The notes under the pieces are model-generated. The model ran no database searches and was not told the origin of the DNA. It saw nothing but the letters and a program-made list of their open reading frames with translations. Position numbers and translations under genes: made by a program. From the NCBI GenBank assembly GCA_928212115.1, contig CAKMRJ010005745.1, positions 77,226,499 to 77,290,498 of the forward strand: a DNA stretch of 64,000 bases, given 5' to 3'. This DNA is from Lactuca virosa. Taxonomy: Eukaryota > Streptophyta > Magnoliopsida > Asterales > Asteraceae. This document shows, one piece after another, positions 21,961-33,063 of the stretch; position 1 is the first letter of the stretch, and each line of letters opens with the position of its first letter.

Positions 21961-22329
21961 AACTAACTATGCACTTATAGGCAGTATACCTAGTCGGATT
22001 ATAAAATAGTAAGTAAGTTGGGTGTCGATCACAGGGAACAAAATTTAATTAATAAAATAACTACTAAAAGTTAAACTGAGAAAAACAACTAGAAGTGGGG
22101 GGGTTTTATCTAATTTTACAAGTTCATATTAACTTAATTAAAATACTCAATTACATACCAAAGTAAACAACTAGAAAGACGATTTTAAATCAAGAATAAA
22201 TGATACTTTCATTTAGGTTCGAATCCCTCCTATTTCTAATGGTTGATTTCAGGACAAGGATTAATTATAGGGGTTAGTACCCTTAAATAGGGCACCAATC
22301 TCGAAATTAGGGTTTTAGGCCCAAATGGT
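21961..22329. other. No recognisable gene
   Basis: The block includes GTGTCGATCACAGGGAAC near 22020, a phrase often found in plant retroelement spacers, and a G-run. It is probably retroelement spacer, but I cannot assign it. Confidence 0.35.
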
Positions 22330-22495
22330 TGTCATGTCGTGGCAAACATAACACCACGTCGTGGTTAATCGCGGATGCGTGTTTCTCATCAATCGAGTGT
22401 TACGTTGTGGCACTCCCAGTGCCATGTCATGACCATTCCAAATGAACAAAAACAGCTAAAACTCATAAATGAATATCTGAAAAGAGGATGTTATA
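22330..22495 (-). mobile_element. 5' piece of a 3' LTR (chromovirus fragment A)
   Basis: On the minus strand the LTR begins TATAACATCC (from TGTAACATCC) directly after the polypurine tract at 22496-22510. It carries four degenerate CACGACGTGG-like words between about 22328 and 22435. Confidence 0.6.
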
Positions 22496-22644
22496 ATTCT
22501 CCCTCACTCGAATCAGATTTCGCCCCCAAAATCCTCTACAGTAAACAAATCAGGGTAGTGGGTACGTATCTCCTCCTCGGGTTCCCAAGTCCACTCAGGC
22601 GCCTTCTGGTGCTACCACTACACCTTCACTAAGTCCACTACCTT
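22496..22644 (-). pseudogene. Chromovirus chromodomain C-terminus plus polypurine tract
   Basis: Minus-strand translation gives KVVDLVKV, then APEWTWEPEEEIRTHYPDLF. This matches the last strand and helix of the chromodomain-like C-terminus of Tekay-type integrases. Stops lie inside it (V-stop-W-stop-H). A purine tract GAGTGAGGGAGAAT follows and then the LTR. It is the 3' end of the element whose integrase fragment lies at 24566-24981. Confidence 0.65.
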
Positions 22645-24565
22645 TGTAACATACGGGACCCTAAGGTACTAAAATTCATTCTTTTTGCATTATTAGAGTC
22701 CTCACGACGTAAGATCTTGGGGATCACGTCGTGAGTGACCATTGACTTGTTGACCAGTGTTTTTGGAAACTCACGACGTGAGGCATAAGGTCTCACGACG
22801 TGAGAGTGGCTTAATGACCCCAAACCCTAATATTCGGGTATTTAAGTGAATAAGAGGCTAAGGTTATCCATCCTAGCCTCTTTCACCCTCTAAGCCTCTG
22901 GAAGACCCTAGTCTCGACCCTCTTGAAGTTCTTAAGCATTTTTTAGATCTTTGAAGCATTCTTTGGTGGTTTTTAGCTACTTAAAGTGGAACAAGACATT
23001 GGTTGAGCAACCCCTTGGCGTTTTGGCTCCTACCTTGCAATCTCTTGGAGATTTTGGATCATTGTAAGTCTTAAAGCTTGGACCTTTCTACCTTTTTCAT
23101 TCTAGATCTAAGTTATAAGCTCATTTTTGCATGTTTGGGTGGGATTGCTTGCATGGGATCCATAAAGTTGGCAACTTTATGGATCATTGACTCATTCTCT
23201 TCAGTATAGTCTTTGGATCTGAGTTTTGGTGTAGTTTGGGACTCCAAGTTTGAGATTAGATCTAATTTTCCCCACTTTTAGTCTAGTAAGAGTTTGAGTC
23301 ATGCATTGAACATGCATGACTGAAAATCCATGATTATTATCATCCTTTTGGTAAAGGAAGACCCCCCGGAAAGTCCCCAAGTTATGGTTGTAAGGAATAA
23401 TAACTTAATATTTTAAGTTGGTCAGTACATATCTCACGACATGAGGATTAGGACTGTCGCGTCGTGAGAATGTTGGCCATCTCGGCTATTTTGTTCGGAT
23501 TAGGTCATGATGTGACTCAGGGTTAGGTCACGACGTGGCAGAATCTAGAACCTTCTTGATGGGCTGAGTTGACTCACTGAGTCGGGACTGGGTCGAGTTG
23601 GTCCTCAGGACGTGACCATGGGCCGGTCACGACGTGAGAACCCGTTGTTGGAGTTTGGACCGTTGACTTTGGGTCTTGTTGGGCCATCAAGTTTATTTTA
23701 GGTTGATGTTTTTATTTTGTATTCTCTTGGATGAAGGCCAATGAAGGGACTTGGGCCCAATTTGGAAAATTGGGCCATAATTGGGCTTTGGATGACCATT
23801 TTGGAATTGGGCCTTTTAGTGTAGTTGGTTTGGGCCTTGGTATTAGACCAAGCTAGGTGAAGGGCAAAATGGTCTTTTTACCCTAATTTAGACTGGTGGT
23901 TATGGATTGGAATCCAATTATTAATTGGATGTTATTTTATGATGATAACGCGGGGATTTTCGGACCAACAACTAAAGATTCATCTGTGAGATTCAACAGT
24001 CTGAGGTGAGTCTTCCTCACTTTGTTTAGCAGGTCGAAGGCACCAATGCTGACCCATGGTTTGTTATGTTAGGGTGCTAGATGTCTGCTTGACTCTTGCA
24101 TGTGTATGTATGCTTAGTGGGCAAGGCCCAATTGGTAATCTATATGTCATTACATGTTTTATTTGTATGCTTATATGTTGGGTGTGGCCCATTGTGAGAG
24201 TTAGAGTGAGTCCCGTTATGCGAGTTAGAGCAGGGCCCGTTATGCGAGTTAGGGTGGGGCCAGTTACACTCATCGAGTGGGTCCCATTATATGTTTGATA
24301 TGTGTGGTATGTGGTATTTGGGGGAAACTCACTAAGCTTCGTGCTTACGGTTTTTAGTTTATGTTTCAGGTACTTCTGGTGCAAAAGGGAATAGCTCGGG
24401 GTGATTGTAGTGCACACACGATATAGTTACGTATTTTCATGATAACTTTGATAATTTGTGATGTTTTGATACATTTGATCCTTTTGAGATTTATGTTGAC
24501 GTTTTAGGATAATGTTTTGTTAATTGAAAAATAAATTTTTTGGGTCTTATTTTTGGGATGTTACA
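22645..24565 (+). mobile_element. 1.9-kb Gypsy LTR without internal region (solo-like)
   Basis: It begins TGTAACATACGGGACC and ends GGGATGTTACA. No internal domains follow; both flanks are minus-strand chromovirus coding sequence. The bases beside its ends (CCTT on the left, CCGGT on the right) do not form a TSD, and the flanking coding sequence lacks roughly 100 residues between the two sides, so a deletion probably accompanied it. It holds ten copies of the word CTCACGACGTGAG or close variants between 22701 and 23638, and a 24-bp minisatellite at 24198-24289. Confidence 0.7.
24198..24289 (+). repeat. 24-bp tandem repeat in the Gypsy LTR
   Basis: Units start at 24198, 24222 and 24246 with GAGTTAGAG or GAGTTAGGG and include CCCGTTATGC. 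A degenerate fourth unit follows near 24270. Confidence 0.8.
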
Positions 24566-24981
24566 CCGGTCTGCATAACTCTTTTGACGGCTTTGGTTCG
24601 TCAGCAATCTATATCTAACATATTGTATAAACGCTTTTATCTTGAACACTATCTTCGTTATCCCCATAACTCTTTGTCCAACCTCTCCCCCAAAAAAATA
24701 GGGGTCCGTCATTTCCTCCGGTAGAGAAGCTCGAAGGGAGGCATACCAATGTTGGCATGCTGGCTGTTGTTGTAAGAAAACTCAGCCAGAAGAAGGTAGT
24801 AGTCCCAGCTCCCACCGAAATCTATGATGCAAGCCCTCAACATATCCACGAGCGTTTGGATGGTCCGCTCACTTTGCCCATCCGATTGTGGATGATAAGC
24901 AATACTTAAATGCAACCGGGTACCAAACTCCTCATGGAACCTCTTCCAAATTTTGGACAAGACGAAGGCGTGATCGTACAC
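24566..24981 (-). pseudogene. Chromovirus (Tekay-like) integrase fragment
   Basis: The minus-strand frame from 24981 reads YDHAFVLSKIWKRFHEEF and continues through AYHPQSDGQSERTIQTL, where the Glu is the third catalytic acid. It then gives FSYNNSQHANIGMPPFELL. After a frameshift, QSRQKSYADR follows at about 24570-24600. The fragment is cut on the left by the LTR at 22645-24565 and on the right near 24990. It is not functional. Confidence 0.85.
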
Positions 24982-24989
24982 ATCATCCT

Positions 24990-25139
24990 ATTGATTATGT
25001 TTTGATAGATTATTTGATACTCCGATTATATGTATTTGATTTGGAAACAATGGTTAATTATCTTATGTTTTTTTTTGTGAAAAATGTTTTATAAAAATGA
25101 AAATTTTCATCATGATTTTTGCCTTTTTGGGAGGTTACA
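24990..25139 (+). mobile_element. Short LTR 3'-end fragment
   Basis: It ends TTTTTGGGAGGTTACA, close to the GGGATGTTACA ending of the neighbouring LTR. Nothing else is recognisable in it. Confidence 0.45.
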
Positions 25140-25269
25140 GATAACTACATGACAAACATAATCCGAAGGTACTCATATTTGTATTTAATCACTCATGCTA
25201 ATGACGATCTCATCTAAATGCATATTGATCTGTTGTGTATTGATTCCTAAGTTGATTAAATCGGATGGT

Positions 25270-26224
25270 CAAGTCACTAAGGAAATTAAAGGGAAATGAG
25301 AAAATTTCAATGAATGAAAACGCATCCGCGATTTTACAAAGGAAACTTCCACCCAAATGTAAAGACCCGGGAATGTTTATGATCCCTTGAAAGATTGAGG
25401 ATGTCACTTTTAGTAGCGCCATGCTCGATCTCGGTGCTTCTATTAATGTCATGCCATATTTGGTGTATGAATCGTTGAATGTCGGACCTCTAAGTGAAAC
25501 CGGTGTCATAATTTCTCTTGCGGACAAATCAAGTGTCTTTTCTAGAGGTGTTTTGGAAGATGTCTTAGTGCAAGTGAACCAATTGGTCTTTCTGGCGGAT
25601 TTCTATGTGATTGATCTAGATGAGCAAGTGTCCTCCAAATCGACTCTAATCTTACTTGGGAGACCATTTTTGAAGACAACTAGGACGAAGGTCAATGTAT
25701 ATGTGGGAAGTTTGACAATGGAGTTTGATGGTGAAACAATAAGTTTTAATATTTATGATGCCATGAGATATCCTGGTGATGTTTCATATTTGTACTTTGT
25801 TGATGTTGTTGAGCCAATAACCCAATAATTGTTTGAGTTATCCCATGGTGATATGTTGGAGATGATCCTAAGCAAGGGGTTTGACTGTGGGAAGCTAGCC
25901 GAGCAATTAAAGCTTTATTCTTTGGATCGGGAGGTTGAGAGGTTGGTTAATAATTTAGAGGTGAAGAAATCTACAAGATTTGATGTCAAGCAAATTGAGT
26001 TGCCCCCAACCCATACGAAGCTTTCGCCATCCCTTGTTCAACCACCCGAATTGGAACTAAAGGTCCTACCTCAACACTTAAAGTATGCTTATTTGGGAAA
26101 GAATGAAACCCTTCCGGTTATTATTTCAACTCACTTAACCGAATGTGAAGAAGAGCAACTCCTTAAGGTGTTGAAAGAGCACAAAGAAGCCATGGGTTGG
26201 ACAATCGCAGATATTAAGGATTGA
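25270..26224 (+). pseudogene. Athila Gag end and protease
   Basis: Gag remnants (RKLPPKCKDPG, near 25340-25370) lead into the aspartic protease at 25421-25828. Its active site is DLGASINVMP; ADFYVIDLDEQ and ILLGRPFLKTTRT complete the fold. A stop at 25826-25828 separates it from the connecting region, which continues in frame at 25829-26224 (HLKYAYLGKNETLPVIIS) and ends at a lesion after GWTIADIKD. The protease core itself looks complete. Confidence 0.85.
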
Positions 26225-27103
26225 GCCCCTCCACTTATATGCACAAGATCTTGATGGAGGATGAATGCAAGCCAAGTCGGGACGCACAAAGGAGATTGAA
26301 CCCGCCTATGATGGAAGTTGTCAAGAAAGAGATATTGAAGCTCCTTGATGCGGAAATGATCTATCCAATCTTGGATAACAAGTGGTTGAGCCCGGTGTAA
26401 GTTGTACCGAAGAAGACGGGAATCACGGTGGTCGAGAACAACAAATGTATGATGGTCCCCACCCGTGTGCAAAACGGGTGGAGAGTATGTATTGACTACC
26501 GTAAACTCAATGCAAAAACAATAAAAAGATCATTTTCCATTACCTTTCATCGACCAAATTTTAGAAAGGTTGGCCGGGAAATCTCACTATTGTTGTCTCG
26601 ACGGGTACTCCATTTTTCACCAAATCCCGGTGGCACCGGAAGACCAAGAAAAGACAACCTTTACATGTTCATTCGACACTTTTGCATACCGAAGAATGCC
26701 ATTTGGATTGTGTAATACCCCGGCCACTTTCCAACGTTGTATGGTTAGTATATTTTCGGAATATGTCGAGAATATAATTGAAGTTTTCATGGATGACATT
26801 ACGGTATATGGAAACTCGTTTCAAGAATGTTTGACCAATCTCACCAAAATTTTGAAAAGATGCATTGAAACGAATTTAGTTCTAAATTTTGAAAAATATC
26901 ATTTTATGGTGAGTCAAGGTCTTATTTTGGGTCACATTGTGTCAAAGAAAGGAATTGAGGTAGATAAGGCAGAAATCGATGTTATTCAAAGTTTACCTTA
27001 CCCGACTTGTGTTCGGGAAGTTCGTTCTTTTTTAGGTCATGTCGGATTCTACCGAAGGTTCATCAAGGACTTTTCAAAGATAACAAGACCAATGTGCTAA
27101 CTC
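26225..27103 (+). pseudogene. Athila reverse transcriptase
   Basis: Domain order is VVPKKTGITVVENNK, then WRVCIDYRKLNAKT, then GYSIFHQIPVAPEDQEKTTF, then MPFGLCNTPATFQRCM. The catalytic FMDDITVYG lies near 26786-26812. Frameshifts near 26225 and 26530-26570 and a TAA at 27098-27100 break it. The FMDD box with its two aspartates is intact. Confidence 0.9.
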
Positions 27104-28203
27104 TTGCAAAAAGAGGTTGATTTCGAGTTCAATGAGGCATGCAAAGAAGATTTCGACAAGCTCAAGGAATTGCTTACATCCGCCCCCATCATACAAGCAC
27201 CAAATTGGGATCTCCCCTTCGAGATCATGTGTGATGCAAGCAATTATGCTATTGGCACCGTTTTGGGTCAAAAGAATGGAAAAGACTCCCATATGATCTA
27301 CTATGCATCGAGGACAGTAGACAATGCTCAAATCAACTACTCTACCACGGAGAAGGAACTATTGGCCATAGTGTTCGATTTGGAGAAGTTTAGGCAATAT
27401 CTACTTGGCACCAAAGTTATAGTTTATTCGGATCATGCGGCTCTCAAGTACTTGATGACAAAGAAAGATGCAAAGCCAAGACTCGTCCGGTGGATCTTAT
27501 TATTGCAAGAATTTGATTTGGAAATCCGGCATAAGAGTGGATGCGAGAATCTTGTTGCCGACCACCTAATTCGGATCACTTCAAATGAAACTCCTCTCCC
27601 GTTGCGGGAGAAGTTTTTGGATGAGCATCTCTTTTCCCTTACTCAATCTATTACTTGGTATGCCGATATCGTTAACTTTTTGGTCACAAAAATGTATCCC
27701 GACACATTCACACGTGCTCAAAAAGATAAATTGAAAAGTGATGCAAAATACTATGTGTGGGATGAACCTTATTTGTGGAAACATTGTCCCGATCAAATCA
27801 TTAGACGATGTGTGCCACAACAAGAACATCAATCCATTTTGCAATTTTGTCATGAATTTGCTTGTGGGGGACACTTCGGACCTAACCGAACTTTGAGAAA
27901 GGTTCTTGATTGTGGACTATTTTGGCCAACCATGTCACACGATTGTTATTTGTTTTGTAAAAGCTGTGAACGGTGCCAAAGGACGCGAAACATTTCACAA
28001 AAAAATCAAATGCCACAAAATCCAATCTTTGTTTGTGAAGTTTTTGACGTATGGGGGATTGATTTCATGGGCCCATTTCCCATCTCATTTGGCAACGTTT
28101 ATATTTTACTTGCGGTTGACTATGTTTCTAAATGGGTTGAGGCCAAAGCCACAAGATCGAATGATGCAAAACGGTTATCGACTTTTTAAAGTCTAATGTC
28201 TTT
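27104..28203 (+). pseudogene. Athila RNase H and integrase N-terminal half
   Basis: RNase H carries CDASNYAIGTVLGQ, YSTTEKELLAIVF and YSDHAALKYL. The integrase zinc finger is HEFACGGHFGPNRT with CKSCERCQRTRN, and the first catalytic Asp is in WGIDFMGPFP. The frame (361 codons from 27104) ends at 28189 through a frameshift just before the second catalytic region. Confidence 0.9.
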
Positions 28204-28944
28204 GTGAGATTTGGTGTGCCTAGGGTGTTGATTAGTGATCGAGGGACGCACTTCTGCAACAAGATGATGGAGGCTTTATTGAGAAAGTACAACGTGACCC
28301 ATCGCGTCTCAACCGCATACCACCCTCAAACGAACAGTCAAGCAGAAGTTTCAAATCGTGAGGTGAAGAGTATTCTTGAGAAAACAGTGAATCCGACAAG
28401 AAAGGATTGGGGTTTGAGGCTCGAAGATGCCTTGTGGGCCTACCGTATCGCTTACAAGACCCTGATAGGAATGTCTCCATTTAGGTTCGTTTTTGGAAAG
28501 CCATGTCATCTTCCCGTCGAATTAGAGCACCGTGCATTTTGGGCGGTCAAACAATGCAATTTCAATGTTGATGAGGCGGGAAAACATAGGAAGCTTCAAC
28601 TCCAAGAGTTAGAATAATTGAGAAATGACTCTTATGAAAACTCAAGGATTTATAAGGAAAAAACGAAGCTTTTCCATGACAAGTCCATCACCCGGAAGCA
28701 TTTTGAACCGGGGCATAGGGTCTTACTTTACCATTCACGATTGAAGTTATTCCCGGGAAAATTAAGATCAAGGTGGATTGGCCCTTTTGTTGTGATCAAG
28801 ACTTTTGACCATGGAGCAGTCGAAATTCAAAGCGAAAAGACGGGACAAATTTTTAAAGTCAATGGGCACCGTTTGAAGCCATTTTATGAAGGCTTCAATG
28901 CTAATGCTCTTGAAATTATCCATTTGGATGTCCCGATGTGTTGA
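28204..28944 (+). pseudogene. Athila integrase C-terminal half
   Basis: ISDRGTHFCNK holds the second catalytic Asp. The third acid falls in YHPQTNSQAEVSNREVK. The frame stops at 28617 and resumes in phase at 28618-28944 with the GPY/F-type end (RSRWIGPFVVIKTF, VNGHRLKPFYEG). Confidence 0.9.
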
Positions 28945-30272
28945 AGCGTGCAAGGAAGACGTCTCGCCAAAGACGTTAAAGAAGGGCATTTTTGGAAAGC
29001 TATGCTTTCATCCTTCTTAAATTCAATAAATTGTTTTTAAAAAGCATTTTGGGGATTTTGAAAATAAATTTTTTGAAGGGTTTCACCCTTCTTTCCCATT
29101 GTGTTCCCAACTTTTGTCAAAATTTTTGAAACCGGGCCTTGCGGGAAAGTTTTTGGAAATTCTCGAATTTTTGAAGTACAGAAAACCCGAGGCCCGCGTA
29201 GAAGATTAGTCTGCAAGCCATGCGGCCCGCGTAAGGTGTCATGCGGGTGCCGCTCGGCCCATTCTCAAGTCGCATAGAAGAAGACTCCAAACCCGTTCAG
29301 CAAACGCGGCCGGCCCGCGACCCGCGCCTAGCTTGCGTGGCTTGCCAGCATTTAGCATATTTTTTCATCGTTTCAGCAAGCGTGGCCAAACCGCGACCCA
29401 TGTCTTGCCCGCGTAAAGGATCAGAAGGACTAGGGGGTTTCGAGGATATTAGACGCGACCTGCATGTGGCCCGCGCCACGCCCGCTTGTTACACAGTTGA
29501 CTGGATTTCCTATTGTTGACTCGTTTTGACTTTTTTTGACCAAGAGTTTAATGATTTGACTAACATTGACCGGCTGTTGACTTCTCTTGACCATGGATTA
29601 ATCACCCCAGCAACCCTTCTTCTTCGTTCTAACCCTACCACACTCCACCATTCTCTCTCAAGCTCTCAAGAACACATAACCCACTTCTCACAAAAATCCA
29701 ATTTCTCGTCAAACCGTCGGTCGGAATCACGTGAAACCACCGCCATTCTCTCCCATTTTTCATCCTCTACAAACCCCACCCCAAAATTCGATCCGATTTG
29801 TGGCCGGAATTCCGAGCGCCACCACCACGCACCGCCGCCTTCTTTCGCATTTTCCGGCCAACTTCGGCCACCGTTGGAGATTCCGAGCATGGTGTTTTGT
29901 TTCTTTTCTCAAGGGCTTTCTAACCATGCCAATTTCCCCCAAAAACTCACCAAAATTTTTTGCCCGGTTCCAAGTGCCGCCACTCTAGTCGCTGGAAAAT
30001 CACATTGAAGCTCGTTTTTTGGTCGTTCTAGCCATTCAAGCGTAAAACACAGAGCAAAATCATAAGCTTGGGGTGTGCCTTGGAGAATCTCTTTGGTGGT
30101 TCCAATTCCGATTCCACAATCTGTTCCGGGTATAAGCAAATTGGGTACATTCGTTCCTTTGACTTAATTATTTACATCTTGAATACCCATGTTGTTGGAA
30201 TTGTGCTGCCATCCTTATGGTCTTTAGTGTGATTTGCAAATTATTGTTGTCAAATTTTTTTCCCGTGCCACA
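28945..30272 (+). other. Athila spacer with iterated GGCCCGCG words
   Basis: Between the pol region and ORF2 lies about 1.3 kb without recognisable coding. From 29190 to 29480 it is GC-rich, and GGCCCGCG, GCCCGCG or ACCCGCG recur about ten times, often followed by T(A)AG. A 160-codon Ser/Pro-rich frame at 29526-30008 matches nothing I know. Confidence 0.6.
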
Positions 30273-31552
30273 ATGTCTAAGCGTGCCAAAACCGGACGTA
30301 GTTCATCTAAGGGTGGGTCGAAAGGCAAATCCAATGACCCCCCCCATTTTGTTTGTTGAATCGTGAGACCACAAAACATATGACTTTCTCGTTTCGAACA
30401 AGCGCAAGGTCAAATCAACAAAGTTCCTCCATAGAGAGTCTTTTGAAACTCTCGGAGTGCTAGATGGAGTTCAGACACTTTTTGACAACATTGGTTGGGG
30501 TCAGTTTCTTTATAATCGTGCAGCCACCTACGCTAAGCCGACCTTGAAATTCCTCTCCACATTCCATATTGATGACGGTATGAACACCATCACCTTCCAA
30601 ATGCTAGGCGAGAGTAGATCATTGCCATTTCGGGTCGTCAATGCTCTAATGGGTACCCCGGTGGACCACACTTACTCCCAACAGGATCCTTGGCCCACCA
30701 CCTTTAACGAACACCATTTTTGGCAACAAATCACTCACGAACCACGATATTCATCATCTTCCTCCAAGGCTTCCCCAATCATTCATCCATGTTTACGCCT
30801 GGCCCACCGAGTTCTTACATGCACCATTTTTGCCCGCTCTAAAGTGAGTCAAATTTCTAAAGCTGAATTATTATTTCTTTGGTGCATGACTCGTGAAAAC
30901 GGACCCAACCCGGATTTTGCAACATTCTTCTTCACCAAATGCTACAATCTCACCACTATGGACACCGTGGACATTTTTATTGGGGGATTGATCACCCTTA
31001 TTGCATCTCGACACCCACTTCAACTTCATCTCTCCACCCTTCCATTTGAAAAGGCGACCGGGCCCTCTCGCCTTGACATTAACGCACTCCGGCGGATGCA
31101 AATCATCTGCGAATCAGTTGGTGGTCACATATGGAACCTTGATAATCAGCCATACCTAATTCTTCCTCACGAGTATATAGGGTCTTTCGAACCAACTGAC
31201 CCCGAACAATGGGTCATTCCATCCGACTACCCTCCTCTTGTCGATTATGAAGATGACCAGTTTCGGTCTCCACAACATTTTGTCCAGCCTCAGTATCAGC
31301 CACAACAGCAGCAAGGGGGACACGAGATCCCACCATATTTCCCCTGCCTTCTTCGACCAGTTCGCCACAATGTTCTCCACTATTCAGCGTATCGATACTC
31401 AGACGCAGGAGAACACCCGGGCCATCCAGGATTTGGTGACCCGTGTTGATCGGCTGGAGCAGTCCTTCCCATCCACTTCTCGCCAAGTCCAGGATATGTG
31501 GGATTACCACTACCGCCACAGACACTTTCCGCCTCCTGACCCTCCGATTTAG
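30273..31552 (+). pseudogene. Athila ORF2 (ATHILA ORF-1 family, env-position gene)
   Basis: An ATG at 30273 starts MSKRAKTGRSSSKGGSKGK, a basic leader. A C-run near 30339-30347 breaks the frame, and the main body follows at 30457-31449 (LFDNIGWGQFLYNRA, TLKFLSTFHID, ITFQMLGES, LFLWCMTREN). This matches the ATHILA ORF-1 protein family, which occupies the envelope position of Athila elements; its function is unknown. After a second frameshift near 31320, the natural C-terminus continues in the other frame to 31552, with a coiled-coil-like IDTQTQENTRAIQDLVTRVD. Confidence 0.8.
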
Positions 31553-33063
31553 GTCATTTCCGCCCTTTCCTTAAGCATTGAGGACAATGCTTGTTCTTAA
31601 GCTTGGGGTGGGGCATTTCCTTTTACTTTTACTTTTTCATGCATTTTTTAGTTAGGTTGCATTCCATTTTAGTTTTAAGCTAATTTGCATTCAATTTTTT
31701 TTTTATTTTTTTATAAAATTCCAAAAAGATTTTATTTTCTTCTTTTCTACTTTCTATTTTTGCATAACATTTAGCTTAGGGCATTAGCATTCATGCATTT
31801 TTGTTATCTGTTTATTCTCACCCCCTTGGATGTCATGGAACAGGTTCACAGTTATTGTATCATTATTGGTCCATGATCTTGTTGCTATCTCACCCATCGA
31901 ACCGGGACCACTAGCTGCAGCTTGGGACTTCATACTTGTCATCATATACTGGAAGCTTAAAGAGGTAAGTGATCATGGCCAGGTAGTTTCATGAAGAATT
32001 ATGCATGCAATACTAACAATTGTAGGATATACTATAGCAATGGATGTTCTTAACCTTGCGGTCCATACCGCCGAGAGGATTACACTTGATCATGTTTGAA
32101 CCGTTAGGATGAAGCACTGGTGCTTGTCCCCGAGTAGAATCCATATCCGGTCTCTTTACGTCACCATATTCTTTTTGCGATTTACTTAGGATTTTAGAGA
32201 GTCTTATAGCCCACATTTGAGCATTTTCATTATTTTTGAAAAATCAAAAGTTTGAAAAGGAGCTTGCATATTTACGCTCCACACATGGTCATTTTTACAC
32301 TTAGACCATTCAGATTATTATTGTTACTCCCTCGGTTCCACTTACATATTTTTGGGAACCAAATTTTGAGTCAAAAAGTTTTCTTGATAAAAGTAAAAAA
32401 AATCAATATGTTAGTGCATTACCTTAAAGTTAATGTTGAACAAAAAAAAAATCAAGCTGCAATAATCTTAGATAGGTGACCGGTTCAATTATTGAACACA
32501 TTTTCCTACATTTTGGTCACCCGGCGTTTGATATTTATTTATATAGGTTTGTCTTATTGTATATAGATCGAGTTGTTTCTTTTCGCAAATTGGTGATGTT
32601 AGAGAGACTGTTGAGTCGGATACTACGGGGGGTTTGGGCCAACACTATGTGAACTGATTCCTACAACGGTGCCCGAGCGATAAAACTCAATCACACTTGA
32701 GAGTGGCCGACAGACGTGAGATCACGCAACTTTCGTGATAAGAGTGTACACTTAAAGAAGAGCACCACACGAGCCCATCCAACTGCTTTCTCCCTACTAC
32801 AGATGTTCTTCATTGTATGCATGTTCCATTAGGGCTGCGACTGACCATCCCTCCTTACTCACCTAGAGGAGTTGTTATGGCTGTGGTTTATGGTTATATT
32901 GTCATCGGATGAAAAATTCGTAAAATAATAGCAAGATCAATTCTGACCATGTTGACTAACAGTGATCAGGTTCCGCGGTTCTATCCATTCTTTTTATTTT
33001 TTCTTAGGATAGTTCATCCCGAGTTCATTTTAGTCTTGTCTTACTCGAGGACAAGTAAGGTTT
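31553..33063 (+). other. Athila 3' spacer
   Basis: This is non-coding. Just after the ORF2 stop comes CATTGAGGACAATGC and then AAGCTTGGGGTGGGGC, a polypurine-like block usual after Athila/Tat ORFs. A TACTCCCTCGGTTCC phrase near 32324 resembles a Stowaway end, but no partner end was found. Confidence 0.6.

Noticed and set aside
22701..23638. CRISPR-like or satellite array made of CTCACGACGTGAG
   Set aside because: The spacing is irregular, the word is near-palindromic and short, and the context is a plant LTR.
24056..24417. Open frames with Val-Arg or Leu-Thr repeats on both strands
   Set aside because: They are translations of the 24-bp LTR minisatellite, not genes.
29526..30008. 160-codon Ser/Pro-rich open frame in the Athila spacer
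   Set aside because: No recognisable domain; it overlaps another open frame and lies in element spacer.
32310..32480. Complete Stowaway MITE in the Athila spacer
   Set aside because: Only one end (TACTCCCTCGGTTCC) is visible; no matching right end or TA duplication was found.
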